A DNA stretch of 64,000 bases from Mycolicibacterium sp. CBMA 247 (GTDB lineage: Bacteria > Actinomycetota > Actinomycetes > Mycobacteriales > Mycobacteriaceae). The stretch is from positions 806,001-870,000 of the forward strand of contig NZ_VTGX01000003.1 in the NCBI RefSeq assembly GCF_009729095.1. The letters are read 5' to 3'. The notes beneath the pieces were generated by a model. The model did no database searches, was not told where the DNA came from, and saw only the letters and a program-made list of their open reading frames with translations. A program made the position numbers and the translations under genes. Below are positions 8,200 through 16,346 of the stretch, in pieces (position 1 is the stretch's first letter; each line of letters starts with the position of its first letter).

Positions 8200-9873
8200 A
8201 TGAGCGCTGACGTGAAGTTCGACCTGTCCACAGTGTTCTCGACGGTGGCCAAGGCCATCGGCGATCAGACCTTCCTGGTGTGGCGGGATCGCCGGTTGAC
8301 CTACAGCGAGTTCGATGCCCGCGTCGACGGCTTCGCTCACTACCTGGTCTCGGCCGGGCTTGGCGCGCACACCGAACGCGACGCCCTGGCCGGACACGAA
8401 TCCGGCCAGGATCACCTCGGCATCTACCTGCGCAACGGCAACGAGTACCTGGAGTCGATGATCGGCAGCTACCGCGCGCGGGTGGCACCGTTCAACGTCA
8501 GCTACCGCTACGTGGAAGAGGAACTCCTCTACCTGCTGACCGATTCGAACGCCCGCGCGGTGATCTACAACGCCGAGTTCGCGCCCCGGGTGGCCGCGAT
8601 CCGCGACCGGCTGCCGAATCTGCAGGTGCTCATCCAGGTCGCCGACGAATCCGGCAACGAGCTCCTGCCCGGCGCCGTCGACTACGAGACCATCTTGAAA
8701 ACCCCTGCACCGCAGGCGGGAATGCCGACACCGTCCGGCGATGACCTGTACATCCTCTACACCGGCGGCACCACCGGCATGCCCAAGGGCGTGTTGTGGC
8801 GCCAGCACGACATCTTCCTGTCCTCGATGGGTGGCCGGCCGTTCGGCAGCGACACCTTCATCGCCTCCTACGAGGAGCTCGCCGAGCGGGCCGCCAACGC
8901 AGGTGGCGGGTTGTCACTGCTCATGATCCCGCCGTTCATGCACGGTGCCGCGCAGTGGGCCGCCTACAACGCCATCACCATGGGCGGCAAGCTGGTCATC
9001 CCCGACGACGTGGTGCGGATGCGCCCCGACAACGTGCTGCGGCTCGCCGAACGCGAACGGGTACTGAGCATCCCGGTGGTCGGCGACGCGATTGCCCGGC
9101 CGCTGATCGACGAGATCGAGAAGGGCGATTACGACCTGTCCGGCCTGTTCACGATCAGCAACGGCGGTGCGCCGCTGTCACCGACCGTGCGCGAACGGAT
9201 CCTGGCCGCGCTGCCGCACCTGATGCTGATCGATGCGGTGGGTGCGTCGGAGTCGGGTGCGCAGATGAGCACCTACTCCACGGCGGGCGGTGAAACCGAG
9301 GCCGCCACATTCAGCGCCCAGTCCGATACGGGTGTGGTCGCCGAGGATCTGTCCCGGGTCCTCGGCCCCGGCGAGGGCGGCGGCTGGCTGGCCCGCCGGG
9401 ACCTGATCCCGCTGGGCTATCTGGGCGACGAGGCCAAGACCGCAAGAACCTTCCCCACCATCGACGGAGTGCGCTGGTCGGTTCCGGGTGACCGCGCAAA
9501 CGTCTTGGAAGACGGACGGGTTCAGCTGCTGGGCCGTGATTCGGTCACCATCAACTCCGGCGGCGAGAAGATCTTCGTCGAGGAGGTCGAGCGCGCGATC
9601 GCCGCCCACCCCGCCGTGTACGACGTGGTGGTGGTCGGCCGGCCGTCGGAACGTTGGGGCAGCGAGGTGGTGGCGGTGGTGCAGTTCGCCGAGGGCGCTT
9701 CGGCCACCGACGAGGAGCTCGTTTCGGTGTGTGAGAGCTCGATCGCGCGCTACAAGATCCCCAAGGCGTTCGTCCGGTCACCGCAGATCGTGCGCTCCCC
9801 CGCGGGCAAGGCTGATTACCGCTGGGCCAAGTCCGTGGCCACCGAGCATGCCGAGGCGGTCAGCACCTCGTAG
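8200..9873 (+). CDS. Acyl-CoA synthetase (FadD family)
   Basis: 557 residues from ATG 8200, with AGGAG at 8191-8195; an upstream in-frame ATG at 8182 has no ribosome site. It is an adenylate-forming enzyme. The P-loop-like A3 motif is YTGGTTGMPKG, followed by GASESG, a GDRANVLEDGRVQLLGRDS hinge, SINSGGEK-type A8 (TINSGGEKIF) and a C-terminal catalytic Lys in SPAGKADYRW. It activates a carboxylic acid with ATP and loads CoA. The layout resembles FadD19-like synthetases of sterol side-chain degradation, but the exact substrate is an inference. It is convergent with the SRPBCC gene. Confidence 0.92.
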   Translation: MSADVKFDLSTVFSTVAKAIGDQTFLVWRDRRLTYSEFDARVDGFAHYLVSAGLGAHTERDALAGHESGQDHLGIYLRNGNEYLESMIGSYRARVAPFNVSYRYVEEELLYLLTDSNARAVIYNAEFAPRVAAIRDRLPNLQVLIQVADESGNELLPGAVDYETILKTPAPQAGMPTPSGDDLYILYTGGTTGMPKGVLWRQHDIFLSSMGGRPFGSDTFIASYEELAERAANAGGGLSLLMIPPFMHGAAQWAAYNAITMGGKLVIPDDVVRMRPDNVLRLAERERVLSIPVVGDAIARPLIDEIEKGDYDLSGLFTISNGGAPLSPTVRERILAALPHLMLIDAVGASESGAQMSTYSTAGGETEAATFSAQSDTGVVAEDLSRVLGPGEGGGWLARRDLIPLGYLGDEAKTARTFPTIDGVRWSVPGDRANVLEDGRVQLLGRDSVTINSGGEKIFVEEVERAIAAHPAVYDVVVVGRPSERWGSEVVAVVQFAEGASATDEELVSVCESSIARYKIPKAFVRSPQIVRSPAGKADYRWAKSVATEHAEAVSTS

Positions 9874-9882
9874 CCCGAGGGC

Positions 9883-10341
9883 TCAGACGGCGAACAGTCT
9901 CCCGATCGCGGCGAGCATCGCGGTGTGGGCGGCGACCGCCTGCTCCACGGTGATCGCCAACAACGGCCGCGGCGCGGCGATGGTCAACTCCTCGGTGATC
10001 CGCGTGCCGGAGTCGGTCGCCGCGAAGCCCACCCGGCTGTCCAGCCGCACCTGTGGGAACTGCCTGGCCTGAGCGGTCACCACACCTGCGGTCGGGACCG
10101 TCAGCCGCGCCCGGTAGGTGATCGGAAGAGCGAACGGCCCCAACGGGATTCGGTCGCGTACCTGATAGTCCTGCTGGTACCCGTCGGCCAGGTCCACCCG
10201 GGATGTGCTGCGCACCCATTGCACCAGCGGGTGTACCTGCGAGATGTTGTCCAGGTCGACGTAGAACGCCCGCACCTTTTCCGGCGGTGCCGGCACCTCA
10301 CCGCTGACGCTGCGCCGCGCCCGCCCGATCCAGATGTTCAC
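9883..10341 (-). CDS. SRPBCC-family (START/Bet v 1-like) protein
   Basis: 152 residues, starting MNIWIGRARRSVSGEVPAPP. The pattern EVPAPPEKVRAFYVDLDNIS, a beta core and a C-terminal amphipathic helix (AITVEQAVAAHTAMLAAIGR) fit the SRPBCC hydrophobic-cavity fold. Such proteins bind lipids, sterols or polyketides, or act as aromatases and cyclases. It lies 33 bases upstream of the next minus-strand gene's end, so it is downstream of the P450 and in the same direction as the P450-SDR pair, but the P450 is transcribed toward it. Cotranscription with the P450 is therefore plausible. Confidence 0.82.
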   Translation of the reverse strand: MNIWIGRARRSVSGEVPAPPEKVRAFYVDLDNISQVHPLVQWVRSTSRVDLADGYQQDYQVRDRIPLGPFALPITYRARLTVPTAGVVTAQARQFPQVRLDSRVGFAATDSGTRITEELTIAAPRPLLAITVEQAVAAHTAMLAAIGRLFAV

Positions 10342-10374
10342 GGCAGTCAGTTCACCACAGTCAGATCCCCGTGG

Positions 10375-11559
10375 TCACGAAACCACTATGCGCAATTTCT
10401 CCCAGCCGCGGACCGTCGAGGTCGGCGCCAGTTGCGCACTGTCGTAGTCGATCTCCCATTCCGGAAAGCGGTTGAGTAGTTCGTCGAGGGCCACCGCGCC
10501 CTCGAGGCGGGCCAGGTTGGCCCCCAGGCAGTAGTGCAGGCCCTTGCCGAAGGTCAGGTGGCTGATGTTGTCGCGGTGGATGTCGAAGGTGTCGGGGTTG
10601 CGGTAGCGGCGCGGGTCGCGGTTGGCCGCCCCGAACAGCAGCAGCATCGCGCTGCCGGCCGGCACCGTGGTGCCGTCGTATTCGAAATCCTTTGCCACCC
10701 ATCGTGCTACGTGTGGGCCAGTCGGTTCGAAGCGCAGCGTCTCGTCGACCGCGCGGGTCAGCAGCGACCGATCCTGCTCCACCTCGCGACGCTGGTCGGG
10801 ATGTTCGGCAAGCACCTTGGCCAGCCAGCCGATCAGCCGGCCGGTGGTCTCGTTGCCCGCCCCCGCCACCACCTGGGTGTAGTGCAGCACCTCTTTGCGG
10901 TCGAGCTTGCGGGTGACACCGAACTCATCGGTGAACTCGACGTTGAGCAGGGCCGTCATGAGGTCGTCGGAGGGGTTGTTGGCCCGCCACTCGACGTAGT
11001 CGGCGTAGATCCGGCCATCGGCGATGCGGTCGGCCTGCACCACCTTCATCGGCGCGCCCGGTTTGGTGCGCAGGTTCGCATCGTTGGCGTCACGAACTCC
11101 GATCTGCTCGGATTCCGGTATGCCGAGCAGCATTCCGATCACGCGCATCGGCATCATCGAGGCCAGCTCGGCGATGATGTCGAATCCGCCCGAGCCGACC
11201 AGCGGGTCCAGACAGCGCACACAGAACTGCCGGATCTGATCTTCGATCTCGGCCATCCGCCGCGGTGTGAACACCCGTGACATCAGTCCGCGCAACAGGG
11301 TGTGCATGGGCGGGTCTTCGAACATCATCACGCCCGGCGGCATGTCGAAGTCTGACTTGACCAGCTCGAGGATGTCACTTCGGCTGTTGGAGAACGTTTC
11401 CCAGTCCGACAACGACTTCTCGACATCGGCATGCCGGGACAGTGCCCAGAAGTCATAGCGCTCGTTGTAGTAGATCGGGGCTTCATCACGCAGCCGCGCG
11501 TAGACCGGATAGGGGTCGGCGACGATCCCGATGTCGTATGGGTCGTAATAGACCTTCAT
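10375..11559 (-). CDS. Cytochrome P450
   Basis: 394 residues from ATG 11559, which overlaps the upstream SDR stop as ATGA. The open frame runs three codons further to a TTG, but coupling favours the ATG. P450 landmarks are all present: I-helix AGAGNETT, ExxR in DETLRFEP, the meander PRRYRNPD, and heme-binding FGKGLHYCLG with the axial Cys at about 344. It is a soluble class I monooxygenase needing a ferredoxin partner; none is next to it. Its operon partner, a mycofactocin-type SDR, suggests hydroxylation of a substrate followed by alcohol oxidation. The CYP family was not assigned. Confidence 0.95.
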   Translation of the reverse strand: MKVYYDPYDIGIVADPYPVYARLRDEAPIYYNERYDFWALSRHADVEKSLSDWETFSNSRSDILELVKSDFDMPPGVMMFEDPPMHTLLRGLMSRVFTPRRMAEIEDQIRQFCVRCLDPLVGSGGFDIIAELASMMPMRVIGMLLGIPESEQIGVRDANDANLRTKPGAPMKVVQADRIADGRIYADYVEWRANNPSDDLMTALLNVEFTDEFGVTRKLDRKEVLHYTQVVAGAGNETTGRLIGWLAKVLAEHPDQRREVEQDRSLLTRAVDETLRFEPTGPHVARWVAKDFEYDGTTVPAGSAMLLLFGAANRDPRRYRNPDTFDIHRDNISHLTFGKGLHYCLGANLARLEGAVALDELLNRFPEWEIDYDSAQLAPTSTVRGWEKLRIVVS

Positions 11560-12392
11560 TTCAGGCAACTGCCGGCGTCGACGGGAAGGGTGACCCCGGT
11601 GATGTAGCGGGCCTCATCCGACGCCAGGAACAAGACCGCATTACTGATGTCCTCGGGCGTGACCCACGGGATCGGCAGCATGTGGAAGGTCTGGCAGATC
11701 GGGGCCAGGTCGTCGGGGCCGGGATTCTGCAGGTCCGGCCGGAACATCCGGTAGGTTTTCTCGTTCATCAGCATCGGGCTGTTGACGTGGGTCGGGTGCA
11801 CCGAGTTCACCCGGATCGAATGCTGGCCCAGTTCGACGGCGAAGCTGCGCATCAGGCCGACCACGCCATGTTTGGCCGCGACATAGTGCCCGGTGAACGG
11901 GTAGGCCTTCGACCCGGCCACGGAGCTGGTCAGGATGATCGAGCCGCCGCGCCCACCGGCGAGCATATGTGGCACACCGGCTTTCACCGTCTTCCACACC
12001 CCGCTGAGGTTGACGTCGATCATCTCCTGCCAGAGGTCCTCATCCATCCGGTCCAGCTTCACCCCCGTGGTGCCGATCCCGGCATTGGCGGCGATGATGT
12101 CCAGCCGGCCCAGCTGCTCGACGCCACTGTCGACTGCTGCCTTGAGTGCGCCGAAATCGCGCACATCGACCTCGGCGGTGACGATGCGCCGGCCGAGGTT
12201 CTTCACCAGGTCGGCGGTTTCGGCCAGGTCCTCGGCAGTCGCACCCGAGGCCGGCGACCGCTCGAAGGTCGCGCAGATGTCCACCGCGATGATGTCGGCA
12301 CCTTCGGCGGCCAGCCGCACCGCATGGCTACGCCCCTGCCCCCGGGCCGCTCCGGTGATCAGTGCGACCTTGCCGTCGACCCGTCCAGTCAT
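11556..12392 (-). CDS. Mycofactocin-coupled SDR-family oxidoreductase
   Basis: 278 residues. It has the Rossmann motif ITGAARGQGRSHAVRLA, the acidic cofactor residue in AVDIC (NAD preference), NAG in AANAGIG and the catalytic Tyr-x3-Lys in HYVAAKHG. The GQGRSHAVRLAAEGADI signature and an insertion after the second beta-strand are hallmarks of the mycofactocin-associated SDR group, whose NAD is non-exchangeable and is re-oxidised by the peptide-derived cofactor mycofactocin. It is first in a two-gene operon with the P450, four bases overlapping. The promoter is shared divergently with the TetR gene over a palindrome at 12445-12460. The alcohol substrate is unknown. Confidence 0.93.
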   Translation of the reverse strand: MTGRVDGKVALITGAARGQGRSHAVRLAAEGADIIAVDICATFERSPASGATAEDLAETADLVKNLGRRIVTAEVDVRDFGALKAAVDSGVEQLGRLDIIAANAGIGTTGVKLDRMDEDLWQEMIDVNLSGVWKTVKAGVPHMLAGGRGGSIILTSSVAGSKAYPFTGHYVAAKHGVVGLMRSFAVELGQHSIRVNSVHPTHVNSPMLMNEKTYRMFRPDLQNPGPDDLAPICQTFHMLPIPWVTPEDISNAVLFLASDEARYITGVTLPVDAGSCLK

Positions 12393-12444
12393 CGCCCATC
12401 CTCATTGCCGGGGCAGGTGTCGGTTTGCCGACGCACTGCCTACT

Positions 12445-12460
12445 TTGGGCGATCGCCCAA
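12445..12460. promoter_or_regulatory. 16-bp perfect palindrome, candidate TetR operator
   Basis: TTGGGCGATCGCCCAA is a perfect inverted repeat in the gap between the divergent SDR-P450 operon and the TetR-fadD operon. It lies 52 bases before the SDR start and 54 bases before the TetR start, so a bound dimer could control both promoters. Position and symmetry support an operator; binding is inferred. Confidence 0.65.
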
Positions 12461-12514
12461 TAATTACACTCAGGCCATGTCTAGCAGCCGCCGCCGCGCG
12501 TGGTCAAGGGCGCG

Positions 12515-13117
12515 ATGAGCCCGCCAAAAACCGTCGGGCAAGCCCCCGGACGCGATTCGACCACCCGGCGCGCGCTGATCCGGGCCACCGCCCAGGTCAT
12601 GCTCGAGGAAGGTTATGCCGCAGCGACATCACGGCGGGTCGCCGCGCAGGCCGGGGTCAAACCCGCCCTCGTGCACTACTACTTCCCGAGCATGGACGAC
12701 CTGTTCGTGGCGGTGCTGCAGGCCGGTGCCGAGACGAACCTGGGCACACAGCAGGATGCGTTCGCCGACGACGCCCCGCTACATGCGCTGTGGGAACTCA
12801 ACAACACCCAGGGTGCGGCGTTGTGGATGGAGTTCATGGCCCTGGCCAACCACCGCAAGGCCATCCGCACCGAGATCGCGGGTTACGCCGACCGGTTCCG
12901 TGATCTCGAGGAGGCCGCGATGGCCTCGGCACTGCAGGCCCACGGTGTCGACACCGACGAGTTTCCGCCCGTGGTGATGTCGATGATCGTGGCGAGCCTG
13001 GCCCGCATCCTGGTGCTCGAGCAGGGGCTGGGCATCAGCCGGGGGCATGCCCAGGCGCAGGATTTCGTGCGGCGCTATCTGGACCGGTTCGAACTGCCCC
13101 CGGGTGATCCCGCATGA
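12515..13117 (+). CDS. TetR/AcrR-family transcriptional regulator
   Basis: 200 residues from ATG 12515, with AAGGG four bases upstream; GTG 12500 would add five residues. The N-terminal helix-turn-helix is typical (ATSRRVAAQAGVKPALVHYYF followed by SMDDLFVAVL). The C-terminal ligand domain is alpha-helical and ends ...RRYLDRFELPPGDPA. It is divergent from the SDR-P450 operon and overlaps the downstream fadD by four bases (ATGA). It is therefore probably the local repressor of both units, acting at the palindrome at 12445-12460, with an acyl-CoA or related catabolite as inducer (inference). Confidence 0.9.
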   Translation: MSPPKTVGQAPGRDSTTRRALIRATAQVMLEEGYAAATSRRVAAQAGVKPALVHYYFPSMDDLFVAVLQAGAETNLGTQQDAFADDAPLHALWELNNTQGAALWMEFMALANHRKAIRTEIAGYADRFRDLEEAAMASALQAHGVDTDEFPPVVMSMIVASLARILVLEQGLGISRGHAQAQDFVRRYLDRFELPPGDPA

Positions 13118-14631
13118 GCCTTCTGCACGAACTGGTTTCGACGGCTGCCGCCGGCACGCCGCAGCGCGAGGCCGTGGTGACCGACGACGGCACCAGCGCG
13201 ACCTTCGCCGAGTTCGATCGCCAGATCCGCGGCGTCGCAGGCTGGGTGGCCGCCCGGACCGCCCCGGGTGACCGGGTGGCCGTGGTTGCCGACAACAGCG
13301 CCGCCTACGCCCAGCTGTACTACGCCGTGCCGCGCAGCGGGCGTGTGCTGACGCTGATCAATCAGCGTCTCAGCCCGTCCGAGCAGGCCGCCCAGTTGGC
13401 TACCGCGGGGCCCACCCTGTTGGTCGGCGATGACCGCTACCTGTCAGCCCTGGCCGGCACCGCGGCACCCGTCGAGCATGCCGTCGCGTTCGAATCCACC
13501 CAGTGGCGGGCCGCACCAACGGCCGATCTTCCATTCGTCGATGACGCCCAGCCCGATGATCCGGCGTGGCTGCTGTTCACCAGTGGATCCACCGGGGTTC
13601 CGAAAGCTGTTGTGCACACCCATCGTTCGATTCTCACCGCGGTGTGGGGCTCGGTGGCGGGCCGCTCGGTGCAGCCCGGCGGGGTGTACCTGCTGCCGTT
13701 CCCGATGTGCCACATCGCCGGCTACAACATGCTGGTCCAGCATGCGGTCGCCGCGACGGTCGTGTTGTGCGCTCAGTTTCGCCCCGAGGGTTTCGCGCAG
13801 TTGGTTCGCACGCACGGGGTGACCTCGTGTTCGCTGGCGCCGACCATGCTGCACTCGCTGCTCGGCCATCTGGAACACTCCGGGACCGACCTGCCCACCC
13901 TCAACGCGATCGCCTACGGATCGGCGGCAATGCCGCTGGATCTGCTGCGACGCGCGATCGACGCGCTCGGAGTCGACTTCCACCAGGGCTACGGGATGAC
14001 CGAAACCGGCGGGAACATCACGTTTCTCGGCCCCGACGACCATCGGGCCGGAGCTGGGAGACAACCCGAGCTGCTCACCAGCGCGGGCCATCCGCACCGC
14101 GCTGTCGAGATCGGCATCATCGGCGCGTCCGGAGATCTGTTGCCGACCGGACAGGTGGGCGAGATCGTGGTGCGCGGCGCACAGGTGACGCCCGGATACT
14201 GGCCCGACGGTGCCGGCACCGAGGGCGGTTGGCTGCACACCGGCGACATGGGGCGCACCGACGCCGACGGACGTCTGTTCGTGGTCGACCGGCTCAAGGA
14301 CATCATCGTCACCGGCGGCGAGAACGTGTCCTCCCGCGAAGTCGAGGACGCCCTGTCCGCACACCCCGGGGTCGACCAGGTGGCCGTGGTCGCGGTCCCC
14401 GACGACTACTGGGGCGAGGCGGTGTGCGCCGTGGTCGTCCCGGTGCAGGGGTACCAACCGACTGCCGACGAGTTGATCGGCCACGTGCGCGGCGCGATCG
14501 CGGGTTTCAAGCGGCCACGGGTGGTGTTGTTCACCGAGGCGCTACCGATGACCGGTAACGGCAAGGTCGCCAAGGACCGGGTTCGCGCTTTCGCTCGTGC
14601 TGCCGTTCTGGGCGGTGCCGAGAACACGTAA
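13114..14631 (+). CDS. AMP-dependent acyl-CoA synthetase (FadD/ligase family)
   Basis: 505 residues. The start ATG overlaps the TetR stop, so the two are cotranscribed. Adenylate-forming motifs are LFTSGSTGVPKAV (A3), YGMTETGG (A5), HTGDMGRTDADG (A7), DRLKDIIVTGGENVSS (A8) and the catalytic Lys in TGNGKVAKDR near the C-terminus. It should activate a carboxylate as CoA thioester in the pathway controlled by the neighbouring TetR protein. Its last 90 bases overlap, in antiparallel, the end of the antigen-85-like gene on the other strand; the overlapped part encodes the catalytic-Lys region, so this frame is the constrained one. Confidence 0.93.
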   Translation: MSLLHELVSTAAAGTPQREAVVTDDGTSATFAEFDRQIRGVAGWVAARTAPGDRVAVVADNSAAYAQLYYAVPRSGRVLTLINQRLSPSEQAAQLATAGPTLLVGDDRYLSALAGTAAPVEHAVAFESTQWRAAPTADLPFVDDAQPDDPAWLLFTSGSTGVPKAVVHTHRSILTAVWGSVAGRSVQPGGVYLLPFPMCHIAGYNMLVQHAVAATVVLCAQFRPEGFAQLVRTHGVTSCSLAPTMLHSLLGHLEHSGTDLPTLNAIAYGSAAMPLDLLRRAIDALGVDFHQGYGMTETGGNITFLGPDDHRAGAGRQPELLTSAGHPHRAVEIGIIGASGDLLPTGQVGEIVVRGAQVTPGYWPDGAGTEGGWLHTGDMGRTDADGRLFVVDRLKDIIVTGGENVSSREVEDALSAHPGVDQVAVVAVPDDYWGEAVCAVVVPVQGYQPTADELIGHVRGAIAGFKRPRVVLFTEALPMTGNGKVAKDRVRAFARAAVLGGAENT

Positions 14632-15564
14632 CAGATCCGGCTTCATCCTGCTCAGTTCCTGGCCCCAGTAACCCCAGCTGTGGATTCCGTCCGGGAAGTT
14701 GAACACCCCGTTGGTGCCGCCGGCCGCCCGGTAGGCGTCGGCGAAGGCCCGATTGGAGTCGATCGCGAAACCCTCCAGAAAGCCCAGCCCTCCGATGGGC
14801 GCATCCGGACTGGCCAGGGACGGATCTCGGGCCGCGCCGTTGCCGCAATAGATCCAGATCCGGGTGCCGTTGGCGACCAGCCTGCCCACGTTGACCGTCG
14901 GGTCGTTGCGGGCCCACGCCGGATCACCGGGCGGGCCCCACATCGCGTCCGGATTGAAGCCGCCGTTCCAGCTCATGGCGACCCTGACCAGGCCCGGCCA
15001 CTGCGCGGCTGACAGATTCAGGAACCCCGAAAGCGCCCCGGCGTAGACGAACTGCTGCGGGTGGTAGGCGGCCAGCACCAGGGCGGACGATCCGCCCATC
15101 GACAACCCCACGACGGCGTTACCGGTCTGGGCGACTTGCCGATTGGCGGCGAGCCAAGCGGGCAGTTCCCGGGACAGGAAGGTCTCCCATTTGTAGGTCC
15201 AGGTTCCACCATTGCCCACCGCGGGCGCGTACCAATCGCTGTAGAAACTCGATTTTCCGCCGACCGGCATGACCACCGAGATTCCGCTTCCGTCAAACCA
15301 GTCGAAGGCAGCGGTGTTGATATCCCAACCGTTGCGATCGTCGCCGGCCTCCATGCTGTCGAGCAGGTACAGCGTGTGTGAACCCGTTCCGCCGCTGAGA
15401 AATTCGACGCGCACGTCGCGCGCCATGGCGTCCGAAGGCACGGTGAGAGTCTCGATCGGCACATTCGAATTGGCGTGGGCCACCGGCACCGCGATTCCGC
15501 CGGCGAATGCCGAGGCGGCCACCGCCACAGCGAGGTACCGCCTCATGCTCGCAACGATCGTCAT
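14542..15564 (-). CDS. Secreted antigen-85-like esterase (mycolyltransferase family)
   Basis: 340 residues. A signal peptide of about 31 residues ends ...VPVAHANS. The mature protein follows the antigen 85/esterase-D-like alpha/beta-hydrolase plan: VEFLSGGTGSHTLYLLD, the nucleophile elbow GLSMGGSSA with Ser at about 155, and a C-terminal His in HSWGYWGQEL. Antigen 85 proteins transfer mycolic acids to trehalose and arabinogalactan in the cell wall. The Ser and His are visible; the Glu is not assigned. After the His the protein continues with a Ser/Asn-rich tail, and the codons for the last 29 residues overlap the opposing fadD gene. True mycolyltransferase activity is not certain. Confidence 0.88.
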   Translation of the reverse strand: MTIVASMRRYLAVAVAASAFAGGIAVPVAHANSNVPIETLTVPSDAMARDVRVEFLSGGTGSHTLYLLDSMEAGDDRNGWDINTAAFDWFDGSGISVVMPVGGKSSFYSDWYAPAVGNGGTWTYKWETFLSRELPAWLAANRQVAQTGNAVVGLSMGGSSALVLAAYHPQQFVYAGALSGFLNLSAAQWPGLVRVAMSWNGGFNPDAMWGPPGDPAWARNDPTVNVGRLVANGTRIWIYCGNGAARDPSLASPDAPIGGLGFLEGFAIDSNRAFADAYRAAGGTNGVFNFPDGIHSWGYWGQELSRMKPDLLRVLGTAQNGSTSESANPVLGDLAVTGHR

Positions 15565-15692
15565 CGCTGCCCCATCTCTGGCGCACTGTCAGGGGGACGG
15601 CCGCGGCCAACCCCTCGAAACGGCCCCGACACAGCGGACAATACGCCCGGTACGCGCGTTTTCCAGGTTTTCCGCAAAATGGCCCGGTAAAT

Positions 15693-15707
15693 TTGACGAC
15701 CCGTCAA
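15693..15707. promoter_or_regulatory. Inverted repeat upstream of the DyP operon
   Basis: TTGACG-acc-CGTCAA forms six-base arms with a three-base spacer, between the antigen-85-like gene (minus) and the DyP operon (plus). It could be an operator for either; the TTGAC half could also serve as a -35 element. Only symmetry and position support it. Confidence 0.4.
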
Positions 15708-15779
15708 TGCAATCACCGTTTTCCGGACGCATTGGAGTGCTACGTTCGGCCTTACCTGAGCACACCTGGGGGTGCCAAA

Positions 15780-16340
15780 TTGACTGCCAAAAATCCTGAC
15801 TGGACCAAGCCGGCGGCAATGGCCATTCCGCCGGAAGGCTATTTCGAACTCGAGCAGGGCAGGTATGGGCCTATCTACCCGAGAACACCTGCCTGCCACG
15901 GCTTCTCGATCATCGCGAAGGTGAAGGAGGGTCGCGAAGAGACGGTGCGCGCGTACGGCAAGCAGATCGAGGCGGCGATCGCCGGCAGCCCGGATGTGCT
16001 GGCGCCGCTACGGCTGCATTATTTGCGTTGGGTACTTTTCGATGTCGGGTCGGGCCTGCATTTCCAGTACCAGGGAATCTTCGACACCGATTTCGACAAG
16101 TACACCGAGGACGCGGTGCAGTTGTTCAGCAGCACGGGAATCACCACGGTGTTCACCAATCTGGAAGGGTTCCCCGAGGATTGGAAGGAGAACCCGCAGG
16201 CATTCATCGAGTTCGTCCGGGCGCACCAGGTTCCGAGCTTCCTGGAATACGGTGAGTACCCGTACGTCACCGCCGACGAGATCAAGAAGGCCTTGCGCCT
16301 CAAGGCCGCCTTCTCGGACATGCTCGACCAGATGCAGTAG
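15780..16340 (+). CDS. Conserved hypothetical protein, first gene of the DyP operon
   Basis: 186 residues if TTG 15780 is used (LTAKNPDWTKPAAMAIPPEG), supported by a GGGGG ribosome site at 15768-15772. The upstream extension of the frame is low-complexity and not homologous-looking. The protein is soluble, with aromatic-rich segments (HYLRWVLFDVGSGLHFQYQG) and a helical C-terminus (ADEIKKALRLKAAFSDMLDQM). I do not recognise a family; the first half has the feel of a dimeric alpha/beta (ferredoxin-like) domain, which would match the fold of the neighbouring DyP peroxidase, but this is only an impression. It ends six bases before the DyP gene, so they are cotranscribed. Confidence 0.75.
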   Translation: MTAKNPDWTKPAAMAIPPEGYFELEQGRYGPIYPRTPACHGFSIIAKVKEGREETVRAYGKQIEAAIAGSPDVLAPLRLHYLRWVLFDVGSGLHFQYQGIFDTDFDKYTEDAVQLFSSTGITTVFTNLEGFPEDWKENPQAFIEFVRAHQVPSFLEYGEYPYVTADEIKKALRLKAAFSDMLDQMQ

Positions 16341-16346
16341 CCGGCC

